NCBI GenBank assembly: GCA_030832645.1
Contig: JAURIR010000002.1
Location: 18,871 to 82,870, forward strand
Direction of reading: 5' to 3'
Length of the DNA stretch: 64,000 nucleotides
DNA from: Chitinophagales bacterium
Lineage (GTDB): Bacteria > Bacteroidota > Bacteroidia > Chitinophagales > Chitinophagaceae
Of this stretch, positions 10,140 to 20,858 are shown piece by piece (position 1 is the stretch's first letter; each line of letters begins with the position of its first letter). Under the pieces are notes generated by a model, which was not told the origin of the DNA, did not search any database, and was given only the letters and a program-made list of their open reading frames with translations. The position numbers were made by a program, and so were the translations under genes.

Positions 10140-10252
10140 GCAACCATTTTTTTCGATTATTTCCATTTTAAAAAAATGTAACTTTAAGCGAAGGCGATAA
10201 CGCCTTGCTGCATGAATATTTTGTGCATACATACCACAATTAACTTCTGAAA

Positions 10253-12640
10253 ATGAAGCCCCAAATTAAAAAAGTTGCCGTACTAGGAAGCGGGGTCATG
10301 GGATCTCGCATTGCTTGTCATTTTGCAAACATCGGAATACCTGTTTTACTATTGGATATTACTTCCCCCGATGCAAAACCCGAAGACAAGAAAGCGATAA
10401 AAGATAAATTGGTGAACGCTGCATTACAAGCTGCCATAAAATCCAATCCATCCCCCATTTATACAAAAGACGTCGTTAAGTTAATCACTACTGGAAATTT
10501 CGACGACGATCTTTCAAAAATCAATCAGTGTGATTGGATTCTTGAAGTGGTAGTTGAACGGTTGGATATCAAAAAACAATTGTACGATCGAGTAGAGAAG
10601 CATCGTAAGCCCGGTACCATCATTACTTCCAATACTTCTGGAATTCCAATTCATTTAATGGCCGAAGGTCGATCTGAAGATTTTCAACAACATTTTTGCG
10701 GAGCACATTTTTTCAATCCTCCTCGCTATCTCCGTTTATTGGAAATCATTCCTACTTCTTATACCCAACAGTGGGTAGTTGATTTTTTGATGCAATACGG
10801 CGATTTGTATTTAGGTAAGACTACGGTGCTTTGTAAAGACACTCCTGGATTTATTGCAAATAGAATTGGCATATTCGGTATTATGTCGCTCTTGCAAACA
10901 ATGGAAAAAATGAATCTTTCCATAGACGAGGTAGATGCATTAACAGGCCCCGTCATTGGCCGACCAAAATCTGCCACCTTCCGTACTGCTGATGTCGTAG
11001 GTATTGATACTATGGTGCATGTAGCAAAAGGGCTCTATGAAAATTGTCCCTCGGATGAAGCGAGAGAGGTTTTTACAATTCCATCCTGGCTTCAACAGAT
11101 CAACGACAATAAATGGTTGGGAGATAAAACAGGACAAGGTTTTTTCAAGAAGACGAAGAACACAGCAGGGGAGAAAGAAATACTCACACTCGATTTGAAA
11201 ACAATGGAGTATGGGCCACGAAAAAAATCAAAGTTTGCAACCATCGATGCTGCGAAACCTATCGATGACTTGCACACTCGCTTGAAGATGCTTTGCGCAG
11301 CACCTGATAAAGTGGGAGATTTTTACCGCCAATTCCACTACAAACTTTTTTCCTACATCTCTCATCGTGTACCCGAAATATCTGATACCCTTTTTAGTAT
11401 CGATAATGCAATGATGACGGGTTTCGGATGGGAAATAGGTGCTTTTGAATCATGGGATCTTTTGGGTGTGGAAAGAACAGTGGCAGAGATGAAAAAAGCA
11501 GGATTTGCTGTGGCCGGATGGGTAGACGAAATGCTTGCTGCTGGAATCAAATCATTTTTTACCGTTAAAGATGGTAAACGTTTTGCATACTCTCCGATAA
11601 CAAAAAGCATGCAAACAGTCTATGCGTCCGGGCAAGAAGATGCATTCATAGTAATGAAACATTTTGAAGGACAGACAGTATGGAAGAACAGCGCTTGCAG
11701 AACATATCACCTGGGCGAGGATGTCCTAGGACTGGAATGGTATACTAAAATGGGAAGTATTGGAGGAGAAGTATTGGAAGGAATACAAAAAAGTATCTCA
11801 CTCGCTGAAGACAAATACAAAGGATTGGTAATCGGAAATTCGGGAAATAATTTTTCTGCCGGAGCGAACGTTGGAATGATTTTTATGCTTGCTATCGAAC
11901 AAGAGTACGATGAGCTCGACATGGCCATCAGGATGTTTCAAAACACTATGATGCGGGCAAGGTATTCTGCTATTCCTGTTGTAGTTGCTCCACATGCATT
12001 GTCACTTGGAGGTGCATGCGAACTGAGTTTACACTCAGATAAAATTTGTGCTGCAGCTGAAACATATATCGGATTGGTAGAACTGGGTGTTGGATTGATT
12101 CCGGGCGGCGGAGGTTCCAAAGAGTTTACTTTGAGAGCAGCCGATGAAATGCACGAAGACGAACCGGAAAATATTACATTAAAAAACAGATTCATTACGG
12201 TAGCTACTGCCAAAGTAGCCACCTCTGCAAAAGAGGGATATCAATTGGGAATTTTACGTAAAGGGCAGGATGAAGTGGTAATGAATCAGGATAGAAGAAT
12301 CAGCGAAGCAAAAAAGTCTGTTGTTGAAATGTATAATAGTGGATACGTAATGCCTCAACCACGTAGTGATATCAAAGTGTTAGGAAGAACCGGTCTCGGT
12401 GCATTGATTGCCGGTGTTCACGTAATGGAACAGGGTGGATATGCTACTGCCCATGATGCATTGGTTGCCAGAAAATTGGCCTATGTTATGTGCGGAGGAG
12501 ACATCAGCGAACCTACCCTGGTCTCTGAGCAATATTTGCTTGATCTTGAACGGGAAGCATTCCTTAGTTTATGCGGCGAAAAAAAGACCTTAGAGCGCAT
12601 CCAAAGTGTTCTAAAAGGCGGTAAGCCAGTCCGCAACTAA
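10253..12640 (+). CDS. Fused 3-hydroxyacyl-CoA dehydrogenase / enoyl-CoA hydratase (FadB/FadJ-like)
   Basis: N-terminal VAVLGSGVMGSRIACHFANIGIPVLLLDI NAD-binding domain and C-terminal crotonase domain (GNSGNNFSAGANVGMI, GGACELSLHSDKICAAAETYIGLVELGVGLIPGGGG). Confidence 0.93.
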   Translation: MKPQIKKVAVLGSGVMGSRIACHFANIGIPVLLLDITSPDAKPEDKKAIKDKLVNAALQAAIKSNPSPIYTKDVVKLITTGNFDDDLSKINQCDWILEVVVERLDIKKQLYDRVEKHRKPGTIITSNTSGIPIHLMAEGRSEDFQQHFCGAHFFNPPRYLRLLEIIPTSYTQQWVVDFLMQYGDLYLGKTTVLCKDTPGFIANRIGIFGIMSLLQTMEKMNLSIDEVDALTGPVIGRPKSATFRTADVVGIDTMVHVAKGLYENCPSDEAREVFTIPSWLQQINDNKWLGDKTGQGFFKKTKNTAGEKEILTLDLKTMEYGPRKKSKFATIDAAKPIDDLHTRLKMLCAAPDKVGDFYRQFHYKLFSYISHRVPEISDTLFSIDNAMMTGFGWEIGAFESWDLLGVERTVAEMKKAGFAVAGWVDEMLAAGIKSFFTVKDGKRFAYSPITKSMQTVYASGQEDAFIVMKHFEGQTVWKNSACRTYHLGEDVLGLEWYTKMGSIGGEVLEGIQKSISLAEDKYKGLVIGNSGNNFSAGANVGMIFMLAIEQEYDELDMAIRMFQNTMMRARYSAIPVVVAPHALSLGGACELSLHSDKICAAAETYIGLVELGVGLIPGGGGSKEFTLRAADEMHEDEPENITLKNRFITVATAKVATSAKEGYQLGILRKGQDEVVMNQDRRISEAKKSVVEMYNSGYVMPQPRSDIKVLGRTGLGALIAGVHVMEQGGYATAHDALVARKLAYVMCGGDISEPTLVSEQYLLDLEREAFLSLCGEKKTLERIQSVLKGGKPVRN

Positions 12641-12682
12641 TTCAATATTTGCTGTATATTTAATGTCTTCAAAATTTATCTC

Positions 12683-15600
12683 ATGAAACAGATTTTTCTG
12701 CTAGTAGCATCCCTATTTTTTTTCTCCGCAACTTTTTCTCAAAAAAGTAAAGCGGTTGCATCCACTCCACCTAAACCCTCGGTATATGACCCAAGTCTAC
12801 TTGGGAATGTGAAGTATCGACTGCTCGGCCCTTTCAGAGGTGGAAGAAGTGGCGCAGTTGCTGGAAGTTATAAATCAAAAAACACTTTCTACTTTGGTGC
12901 AACAGGTGGCGGAGTATGGAAAACCACTGATGGCGGCAGCAATTGGAAAAACATCACCGATAAATATTTTGGTGGAACCATCGGTGCAGTTGAGGTAGCA
13001 CCTTCCAATGAAAATATCCTCTATGTTGGAGAAGGCGAAAATACCATGCGTGGTAACGTAGCCGAAGGGTTTGGCGGCATGTGGAAATCTGAAGACGGCG
13101 GTAAAAGCTGGAAGAATATCGGACTAAAAGATACACGTCACATCACTAATATTATCATTCACCCAACCGATCCCAATACTGTTTGGGCAGGTGTAATGGG
13201 ACATCTATTCGGTCCCGGAACAGAAAGAGGTGTTTTCAAAACCACTGACGGTGGTAAAACTTGGAAAAAAGTATTGTATGTAAATGACCAAACGGGTTGT
13301 GCTGACTTGGTTATGGAGCCCGGGAATCCTACAGTGCTGTATGCTGGTACCTGGAGACTTATCCGCACTCCTTACAGTTTGGAAAGCGGTGGGGAAGGAT
13401 CTGGGCTATGGAAAAGTACTGACGGTGGTGAAACATGGAATAATATAAGTACATCAAAAGGTCTTCCAAAAGGTGTTTGGGGAATTGTGGGCGTAGCAGT
13501 TGCACCTTCCAATGTAGACAAAGTATATGCATTGGTTGAAAATGAAAAAGGCGGATTATTTGTAAGTAACGACGGAGGACAGACCTGGTCGTTGCAAAGC
13601 AGCGATAACAATATTCGTCAACGTGCATGGTACTACTCTAAAATATTTGTAGATCCCAAGAACGAGAATTTGATTTATTGTCCAAACGTGAACTTCCTCA
13701 AAAGTAGAGATGGCGGTAAAACATTCCAGACCCTTAGAACTCCTCACGGCGACCACCATGATTTATGGATTGATCCTGAAGATGGAAAGAGAATGATCGT
13801 TGCAGATGATGGAGGAGCTCAGGTGAGTTTCGATGAGGGAAATAATTGGAGTTCCTACATGAATCAACCCACTTCACAAATTTATCGTGTAAGTACTGAT
13901 AATTCGTTCCCATACCGTGTGTTGGGAGCTCAACAAGATAATTCAACTATTCGTATCAAATCTGCTACCTACGGCTCGTACATCACAGAACAAGATTGGG
14001 ATGTTACGGCAGGAGCAGAGAGTGGATACGTGGTAGCTGATCCATTGAATCCGGACGTTGTATACGGTGGTAACTATGGAGGTTATCTTTCTCGATTGGA
14101 TCATCGCACCGGCGAAAACAGAAATGTTTCCGTATGGCCAGACAATCCAATGGGTGCAGGTGCAGATGTTCAGAAGTTCAGATTCCAATGGAATTTCCCA
14201 ACATTTTTCTCCCCTCATAATCCTAAGAAGCTATACTGTGCAGGCAATGCATTGTTTGTTACCGAAAACGAGGGAGCTACATGGCGCCAAATTTCACCAG
14301 ATCTAACGACGAACGATAAATCCAAGCAAGTTTCAAGCGGTGGCCCCATAACCAAAGACAATACCTCTGTAGAATACTATTGTACCATTTTTACTGCTGC
14401 TGAAAGTTCAGTTGAAAAAGATCTTTTATGGACAGGCAGCGACGATGGGTTGGTATTCGTTAGTAAAGACGGTGGTGGAAATTGGAGCAATGTTACACCC
14501 AAGGATTCTCCAAAATGGATGATGTGGAATGCCATTGAAGTTGATCCTTTCAAAAAAGGTGCTGCTTACATTGTAGGTACTCGTTATAAGTTGGATGATT
14601 ATACACCCTATATCTACAAAACAGAAGATTATGGTCAAACATGGAAATTGATTACATCTGGCATCGAATCTCATCACTTTACACGCGTCGTGAGAGCAGA
14701 TCATAAGCGCCCTGGATTATTGTATGCTGGAACAGAATATGGAATGTACATCAGTTACAATGATGGTGCATCTTGGCAGTCATTCCAGTTGAATTTACCA
14801 ATGGTGCCTATCACAGATTTGACGATTAAAAACAATGACCTCGTTGTGGCAACACAGGGAAGGGCTTTTTGGGTGATAGACGATCTTTCGCAAATTCAGC
14901 AAATGGATCCTTCTATCAAATCAAAATCATTGCATGTATTTTCGGCAAATCCTTCTTATCGCATTCCTCCTGTTGTTAGTAGATGGGGTGCATCGGTAAG
15001 TGCTCCTGCCAATGTTGCAATGAATCCAAACAAAGGAGCCGTGATTAATTTCTATGCAGGCGCAGTTACAGACAGTAGCACTGCAAGTGTTGCGGTATAC
15101 GATGCAAAGGGAAAATTGATCAGTAGAACAACAACGGAATCAAAATCCAATCCAATAAAGTTGTCTAAAGGAAACAATCAATTTGTTTGGGATATGCAAT
15201 ATGCAGCAACTGATAAGATTGATGATTTGATTTTATGGACAGGCGTTCCAGGCAATATCACAGCGATTCCTGGAAACTACAAGGCAGTTGTTCGAGTGGA
15301 TAAAGACTCAGCAGAAGTACCTTTTACATTATTGGCAGATCCCAACTATGCATGTTCTCAAGCTGATTATGAAGCACAGTTGGATTTCTTATTAAAGGTG
15401 CAAGGTAAATTCAATGAAACCATGAAGGCGATCAAAGACATTCGACAAGCAAGGAGCCAAATGCAGGATTTTGTTTCAAAACAAGGCGCTTCATGTCCAA
15501 AAGAGTTGAAGCAATTGTCGGAAGATCTCTCCAAGCAATTGACCGCTGTTGAAGAGAAGTTACACCAAACAAAAGCAAAAAGTGGCCAGGATGTATTGAA

Positions 15601-15817
15601 CTTTCCTATTCGATTGGATGATAAATTAGGAGGTGTGTTTGATATGGCTGCCAGCGGCAACATGGCACCAAGCAAAGGAGCAATTGAGGTATTTGCAGAA
15701 TTGTCTGGTCAAGTAGACGAGCAAATAACAAAGCTCAAATCCATTCTTACAAATGGATTGAGCTCTTTTAATAAAATGATTACAGAAAAAGGATTGCCTG
15801 TAGTAGTAGTGAAATAA
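12683..15817 (+). CDS. Exported BNR/VPS10-sortilin-like beta-propeller protein
   Basis: Signal peptide; repeated Asp-box-like motifs (GVWKTTDGGSNWKNI, GMWKSEDGGKSWKNIG, GVFKTTDGGKTWKKV, LWKSTDGGETWNNI). Confidence 0.88.
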   Translation: MKQIFLLVASLFFFSATFSQKSKAVASTPPKPSVYDPSLLGNVKYRLLGPFRGGRSGAVAGSYKSKNTFYFGATGGGVWKTTDGGSNWKNITDKYFGGTIGAVEVAPSNENILYVGEGENTMRGNVAEGFGGMWKSEDGGKSWKNIGLKDTRHITNIIIHPTDPNTVWAGVMGHLFGPGTERGVFKTTDGGKTWKKVLYVNDQTGCADLVMEPGNPTVLYAGTWRLIRTPYSLESGGEGSGLWKSTDGGETWNNISTSKGLPKGVWGIVGVAVAPSNVDKVYALVENEKGGLFVSNDGGQTWSLQSSDNNIRQRAWYYSKIFVDPKNENLIYCPNVNFLKSRDGGKTFQTLRTPHGDHHDLWIDPEDGKRMIVADDGGAQVSFDEGNNWSSYMNQPTSQIYRVSTDNSFPYRVLGAQQDNSTIRIKSATYGSYITEQDWDVTAGAESGYVVADPLNPDVVYGGNYGGYLSRLDHRTGENRNVSVWPDNPMGAGADVQKFRFQWNFPTFFSPHNPKKLYCAGNALFVTENEGATWRQISPDLTTNDKSKQVSSGGPITKDNTSVEYYCTIFTAAESSVEKDLLWTGSDDGLVFVSKDGGGNWSNVTPKDSPKWMMWNAIEVDPFKKGAAYIVGTRYKLDDYTPYIYKTEDYGQTWKLITSGIESHHFTRVVRADHKRPGLLYAGTEYGMYISYNDGASWQSFQLNLPMVPITDLTIKNNDLVVATQGRAFWVIDDLSQIQQMDPSIKSKSLHVFSANPSYRIPPVVSRWGASVSAPANVAMNPNKGAVINFYAGAVTDSSTASVAVYDAKGKLISRTTTESKSNPIKLSKGNNQFVWDMQYAATDKIDDLILWTGVPGNITAIPGNYKAVVRVDKDSAEVPFTLLADPNYACSQADYEAQLDFLLKVQGKFNETMKAIKDIRQARSQMQDFVSKQGASCPKELKQLSEDLSKQLTAVEEKLHQTKAKSGQDVLNFPIRLDDKLGGVFDMAASGNMAPSKGAIEVFAELSGQVDEQITKLKSILTNGLSSFNKMITEKGLPVVVVK

Positions 15818-15824
15818 CCAAACG

Positions 15825-17225
15825 CTATTTCATTACAGGTCTAACTCCTGTAGTAGCCCCACCATTCAACGTAATGTCGTGGGGCTTATTATTTTTCCAT
15901 GCACCCCTTGTGAAATCTGGAACATCAACCGATGAGGATCTTTTCTTCAAGGATGCTTCACTCAAGGGCCCTACTGCACTCCAGGAAGCTGCGTCGTATA
16001 CATCTTGATCCAACGGCAATCCATTTCTCAAACAGTCAATCAACCTCCAGTCCATGATGAAATCCATACCCCCGTGTCCACCAACATTTTTCGCAATTTC
16101 ACCTATGTGCTTCACAATTGGCAGAGTGTATTTTTCTTGTGCCTGCTTTAGTTCTTCGGGTTTCATCCAGCCATGACCGAGAGCAATGCGCTCGGGGCCA
16201 GGCCATTTTTGTGCAGCACCTTTGGTGCCACTTACCAAGTGTATTCTCGAATATGGTCGAATGGTTGAAACATCGTGTTGTACCATCAGCGTCTTGCCGA
16301 AATTGGTTTTGATGACCGTGGTATTCATATTCCCCCTGTAGTTCTTATTTGCATAAGGCTTAAAAAAATCATCCTTAGCAGCCAATTCATTCGCCATGTT
16401 GCCCATGGTAAAATCATTGGTACTCATACTAATTAGGTAATCAAATTTATCTCCACGGTTGATACTCATGCATTGTGCAATTGGTCCAAGTCCGTGTGTT
16501 GGATAGAGACTTCCATTACGGGTCATGTTCTCCTTCAATCTCCACATGTCTGCGTATCCGTTTTTATCAAAAAGGTAATCTTTGGTCAAATCATGGATGT
16601 AAGCACCCTCTGCATGTACCAGCTCTCCAAACAATCCATTTCTTGCCATATTGAGTGTGAGCAATTCAAAGAAATCGTAACAACAATTCTCAAGCATCAT
16701 CATGTGCTTGCGTGTTTTTTCGGAAGTTTCTACCAGTTCCCAGCATTCGTCAATGGTTTTTGCTGCTGGAACTTCGGAGGCAGCATGCTTGCCATTTTTC
16801 ATTGCATAAACAGAAATGGGTGTATGCAAATGCCAGGGGGTAGTTACATATACAAGATCAATATCATTTGATTCGCACAGTGCTTTCCATCCTTCTTCTC
16901 CCGAATATGCTTTTGCTGCGGGCAATCCCTTTTTAGTAAGGATATTTTGGGCTTTATCTACTCTGTCGGAATATTTATCACAAAGCGCCCTTACCTCTAC
17001 ACCCTCAATATAACTTAGTCGGTCTACTGCACCCGGACCTCTTTGTCCAAGCCCCACAACTCCAACTCTAACAGTTGAAAGTTTAGGTGCTGCGAATCCA
17101 CACATATTGAATGTTTTCGGCCCTTTGGGATCTGCAGCTAGACTTGCTTCTGTTCCAAGCGAAGTTGCCAATGCACCAGTGCTTAATGTGATGTTTTTTA
17201 AGAAGGATCTTCTATTGCTTGACAT
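15825..17225 (-). CDS. Gfo/Idh/MocA-family oxidoreductase with Tat-type signal
   Basis: NRRSFLKNITLSTGALATS twin-arginine leader; VRVGVVGLGQRGPGAVDRL, VTTPWHLHTPISVYAMKNGKHAASEVPAAKTIDECWEL. Confidence 0.9.
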   Translation of the reverse strand: MSSNRRSFLKNITLSTGALATSLGTEASLAADPKGPKTFNMCGFAAPKLSTVRVGVVGLGQRGPGAVDRLSYIEGVEVRALCDKYSDRVDKAQNILTKKGLPAAKAYSGEEGWKALCESNDIDLVYVTTPWHLHTPISVYAMKNGKHAASEVPAAKTIDECWELVETSEKTRKHMMMLENCCYDFFELLTLNMARNGLFGELVHAEGAYIHDLTKDYLFDKNGYADMWRLKENMTRNGSLYPTHGLGPIAQCMSINRGDKFDYLISMSTNDFTMGNMANELAAKDDFFKPYANKNYRGNMNTTVIKTNFGKTLMVQHDVSTIRPYSRIHLVSGTKGAAQKWPGPERIALGHGWMKPEELKQAQEKYTLPIVKHIGEIAKNVGGHGGMDFIMDWRLIDCLRNGLPLDQDVYDAASWSAVGPLSEASLKKRSSSVDVPDFTRGAWKNNKPHDITLNGGATTGVRPVMK

Positions 17226-17283
17226 ATGGTTGATTTATTCATGAAGATAATGAACTTACCATAAATAGATCAATACCCCAAGA

Positions 17284-19503
17284 TCATAAATTCAGCCAAT
17301 AGTTCATTTTAAAGACCAACGCCCTGTTCTTGTTTTTCATAAATGGATCTGTGTAGTAGTTGTCGGTGTAAACAATGAAGATATCGCTCATCGGCTTGTA
17401 TCTCCATTGCAACCTAGAATTGATATTGAAGTTGTTTCGTTGATTATTGTACTGTAGGAAGGTTGTCCAAAATATATTATTGGTAAAGTTGATTTCAATT
17501 TTTGGTGCGATCAGGAAGAGGTTGCTTTTGCCATATACCTCAGGAAATGTAAGCTTGCTCTCTTGAATAGTAAAGCCAAAGTTTCCAAAGGGTTGCACTC
17601 GGTAATTGACACCAAATTCTGCTCTTAAAACTTTTCCATTAAAAAACTGCCCCATTCCTATTCCAGCAGAATAAAAAAACTTTTTACGTACATCAGAACT
17701 GTACAGGAATCCACCCGAAAGATTTTTATAAATGCCAGGAGGTATTGGTTTTTTATCGGTGAAGCTCGTATAGTACTGCAAGTGGTTTTCAATATTCGTC
17801 ATTTTTAATGCAAGCGTAGAGGTATTTTTTGCATTGAAAAGGATTGTGAAATCGTTGTTCAATTCGTTTAGCGTATTGTCTCTGTTGAATATGCCGATGT
17901 TTTCAAGAGAAAAAGAAGCCTGATTAAATGGACCTTTCTTAAAAAATGCAGTGTATTTTACTTGTCCGTAAAATTGTTTGAACCCTTTGCGTATGATGGT
18001 ATCCAATAATGCATCATAATTATTGATCCTGCTGATGAATCCCATGTCTGCATAGTAATCATCCGTAATACTGCTGTAGTCAATGATTGTTGTAAACTTT
18101 CTTTCAATATATCCTCCTCCCACTGCAGAATAAAACTGTGGTGTATTGATTTGTTCTTTAAAGCTGGCATGGTAGCTCGACCATGCATTCCACTTACCAG
18201 ACATATCCACATAATTGTAATCAATACCAGTATTCCTTCCGTATTTATCCATGGAAGAAAAATTTTTGTGGTGTTGATCTTCTCTGGCAGTTCTGTCAAA
18301 GTAATATGCTTTGAGTACAGAACGTTTTTGAACTTGCTGATTGATTGATACTGCCGTATAGCTTTGTCCGGCAGTTTCATCTTGAGCCTGTGTCTGCATG
18401 TTCATAATCCCTATCCTTGTTCTCTTGCTGAGGTTTCCACTTATTCTGGCACCTCCGAGAATAGGAATCTTGTTGCCGTTCTTATCCAGGCCAATGGTTC
18501 GTGAATAAAACGGACGAATGGGCGGAATGCCATAATTAGAGAAAAGATCTGCGTTTTCAAGAAAAAATGTTCTTCTCTCCGGAAAGAAAATATCAAATCG
18601 AGTTAGGTTGGTTACTTGTTTATCTACATCCACTTGCGAAAAATCAGGATTTACCGTTACATCCAGATTTATTGAGGAGGTGAGACCAACTTTTGCATCA
18701 AAGCCTGCGTTGCCTTTAGCAATTGTTCCAACATTTTCTTCTTTATTGGATCCAACCGAACCGGTTGTATATGGTATGAAGGATACGGGCGTATGTGCAT
18801 TGGTGGGAGATTGATCCCATAACATGGCTCCTGTGTAGCCAAAATCATAAAAGGGAAAATTGATAGGCATGTCCGTCCAGGTAGAATATTCATTATTCTT
18901 TAAATCTGATCGGAATAAATTCAAACCCCAAATTTTTTTACCTTCTTTGAATCGGAGAGTGCTGAATGGAATAGCTATTTCTGCAATCCAATAATCTTCG
19001 TGACGTGAAGTGGCGGAAATCCACTTATTATCCCAACTGAAATTCATTTCTTCAAATCCAGAATTTGCAGTGACCAGATCTTCGGTTTGAACATTGTAGG
19101 GGTTTACACTGAAAACAAAACCGTTTGTTCTTTGATTGACAGGATCAATGGCAATGCTAAATGCATCGCTTTCAAAAAATCCATTGTCTCTCTTGAGTGT
19201 TTGAATAACATAATAATTGGTATCCATTGCCTTCACTCCAAAGTATAAATACTTTTCATCGTAGGTTATTTTTACGATGGTTTGTTTTTTAGGCCTGCCA
19301 ATATCGATTGGGCGTTTTAAGTGAAAGTCTTTTGCCTCTCCTGCTTTGCTCCATGCATCTTCCTCTAAAACACCGTCTACTTTGATGGGGGAAGTTGCTT
19401 TGCTAATGTGAACCTGAAATTGTTCTTGAAATTTAGATGGATCTTGTGCTTGGAGTAGACAAGTCGGGAAGATAACTAACAGGGAAAGGATGTATGTTCT
19501 CAT
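17284..19503 (-). CDS. DUF5916-type protein: CBM9-like N-terminal domain plus outer-membrane barrel-like C-terminus
   Basis: Signal peptide; ATSPIKVDGVLEEDAWSKAGEAKDFHL (CBM9-like); FFPERRTFFLENADLFSNYG; C-terminal aromatic-rich strands ending ALVFKMNYWLNL. Confidence 0.85.
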   Translation of the reverse strand: MRTYILSLLVIFPTCLLQAQDPSKFQEQFQVHISKATSPIKVDGVLEEDAWSKAGEAKDFHLKRPIDIGRPKKQTIVKITYDEKYLYFGVKAMDTNYYVIQTLKRDNGFFESDAFSIAIDPVNQRTNGFVFSVNPYNVQTEDLVTANSGFEEMNFSWDNKWISATSRHEDYWIAEIAIPFSTLRFKEGKKIWGLNLFRSDLKNNEYSTWTDMPINFPFYDFGYTGAMLWDQSPTNAHTPVSFIPYTTGSVGSNKEENVGTIAKGNAGFDAKVGLTSSINLDVTVNPDFSQVDVDKQVTNLTRFDIFFPERRTFFLENADLFSNYGIPPIRPFYSRTIGLDKNGNKIPILGGARISGNLSKRTRIGIMNMQTQAQDETAGQSYTAVSINQQVQKRSVLKAYYFDRTAREDQHHKNFSSMDKYGRNTGIDYNYVDMSGKWNAWSSYHASFKEQINTPQFYSAVGGGYIERKFTTIIDYSSITDDYYADMGFISRINNYDALLDTIIRKGFKQFYGQVKYTAFFKKGPFNQASFSLENIGIFNRDNTLNELNNDFTILFNAKNTSTLALKMTNIENHLQYYTSFTDKKPIPPGIYKNLSGGFLYSSDVRKKFFYSAGIGMGQFFNGKVLRAEFGVNYRVQPFGNFGFTIQESKLTFPEVYGKSNLFLIAPKIEINFTNNIFWTTFLQYNNQRNNFNINSRLQWRYKPMSDIFIVYTDNYYTDPFMKNKNRALVFKMNYWLNL

Positions 19504-19604
19504 ATAAACTGCCGCAAAATTCGTATTTCTCCGGCACTATGACAGAATGTTTTTTTAGACGCATAAAATTGATGATGGATGGCCTGCTTTTATTAACTTG
19601 AAGG

Positions 19605-20858
19605 ATGCTATATCGATTTGCTTGGGTGCTGATGTGGGTCACTTTCAAAATTTATTTTCGAAGGATTGATGTCATTGGTTTAGAGCGTTTACAATCCGAT
19701 AAGCCATATATATTGATCGCAAACCATCCTGCTTCTTTTTTAGATGCAATGGTGTTGGCGGTATTTTTAAAGAGGGATGTCCATTTTTATGTACGAGGAG
19801 ATATTTTTCATCACCCTGTTGTTTACTGGATTTTAACCCAACTTCACATGATACCTATTTTCGGTAGAGAACATGGTATGGAGCATGTCGGGAAAAACTA
19901 CAGCACCTTTGAACGTGGGAAAAAGCTGCTTCGTGCAGGAGATCTTTTGCTGATTTTTCCGGAAGGGTTTAGTCGACTTTCCAAAAAGATAGAACCACTC
20001 AAAAAAGGAGCTGCAAGGGTTGCATTGCAAACAGCTTTTGAACACGAAGGAGTGAAAGATCTTACTATTCAAACCATTGCCATCAATTATTCTCATCACG
20101 GAGTGCGATCTGATCTATTCATACGACTCGGAGAAAATTTTTCTTTGGTACCTTATAAAAACCTCTACGAAGAATCTCCAGCAAGAGCAGTTACTGAATT
20201 AACCCACGATATACTTCCATATTTTGAAAGAAATATTATTCATATTCAATCCTCAAACAGAACATTGGTCGCCGAGAAGATCATTTCATTCATTTACAAT
20301 GATTATTTGGAAGATACTGAATCGTTTTTTGATGCTGCAAGGGCTGTATGTAAAAAAATTGATGATAAAATCGATAGTGAGTACGACGCATATGTTACTC
20401 GCCTCAACCAATACAATGCAATGTTGAATAGTCATGGTATAATGGATAGGAGTCTTTCTAAAAATAAGATTCAACATAGCATGACGATCTTGAATTTATT
20501 ATTGACAATTGAAATCTATGTAGTAGGTAAAGCATTTTGGTACCTACCAGGGCTTATTACAAAATGGATAGCAGATAAAACTGTAACAAGAATTGACTTT
20601 TATACCAGTGTCACTTCCGGCGTTATGGCGTTTGTTTCCCTGTTTTGGTGGTTGTTTTGGATGGTAGTTGTATTCAATTGGAATTTTATCGAATTGAAAG
20701 CCATATTAATTCTCATGCCATTCTTCGCATATCTTACCATGCGATGGGAATATGATTTTGTAGATATAAAATCTGATTTCAGATTCAAAAAATTAAGTCA
20801 AGAGCAGCCTGTATTGGTCAATGAATTAGAGAAACTGCGCAACCAGTTGTTGGCTTAG
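19605..20858 (+). CDS. 1-acyl-sn-glycerol-3-phosphate acyltransferase-like (PlsC domain)
   Basis: [17 protein letters not shown] (NHxxxxD) and [23 protein letters not shown] motifs; C-terminal TM segments. Confidence 0.88.
   Translation: MLYRFAWVLMWVTFKIYFRRIDVIGLERLQSDKPYILIANHPASFLDAMVLAVFLKRDVHFYVRGDIFHHPVVYWILTQLHMIPIFGREHGMEHVGKNYSTFERGKKLLRAGDLLLIFPEGFSRLSKKIEPLKKGAARVALQTAFEHEGVKDLTIQTIAINYSHHGVRSDLFIRLGENFSLVPYKNLYEESPARAVTELTHDILPYFERNIIHIQSSNRTLVAEKIISFIYNDYLEDTESFFDAARAVCKKIDDKIDSEYDAYVTRLNQYNAMLNSHGIMDRSLSKNKIQHSMTILNLLLTIEIYVVGKAFWYLPGLITKWIADKTVTRIDFYTSVTSGVMAFVSLFWWLFWMVVVFNWNFIELKAILILMPFFAYLTMRWEYDFVDIKSDFRFKKLSQEQPVLVNELEKLRNQLLA

Noticed and set aside
15805-15840. TAGTGAAATA…TATTTCATTA inverted repeat between the convergent BNR and Gfo genes as a bidirectional terminator
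   Set aside because: AT-rich, short and largely made of the two stop-codon regions; no GC stem or T-tract, so not called as a terminator.
16473-16871. 132-aa plus-strand ORF inside the Gfo/Idh/MocA gene
   Set aside because: Antisense shadow of a well-supported CDS; no domain recognised.
19594-19607. TAACTTG-AAGG-ATG at the PlsC-like gene as another leaderless start
   Set aside because: Box matches TAnnTTTG poorly; not counted with the other six.
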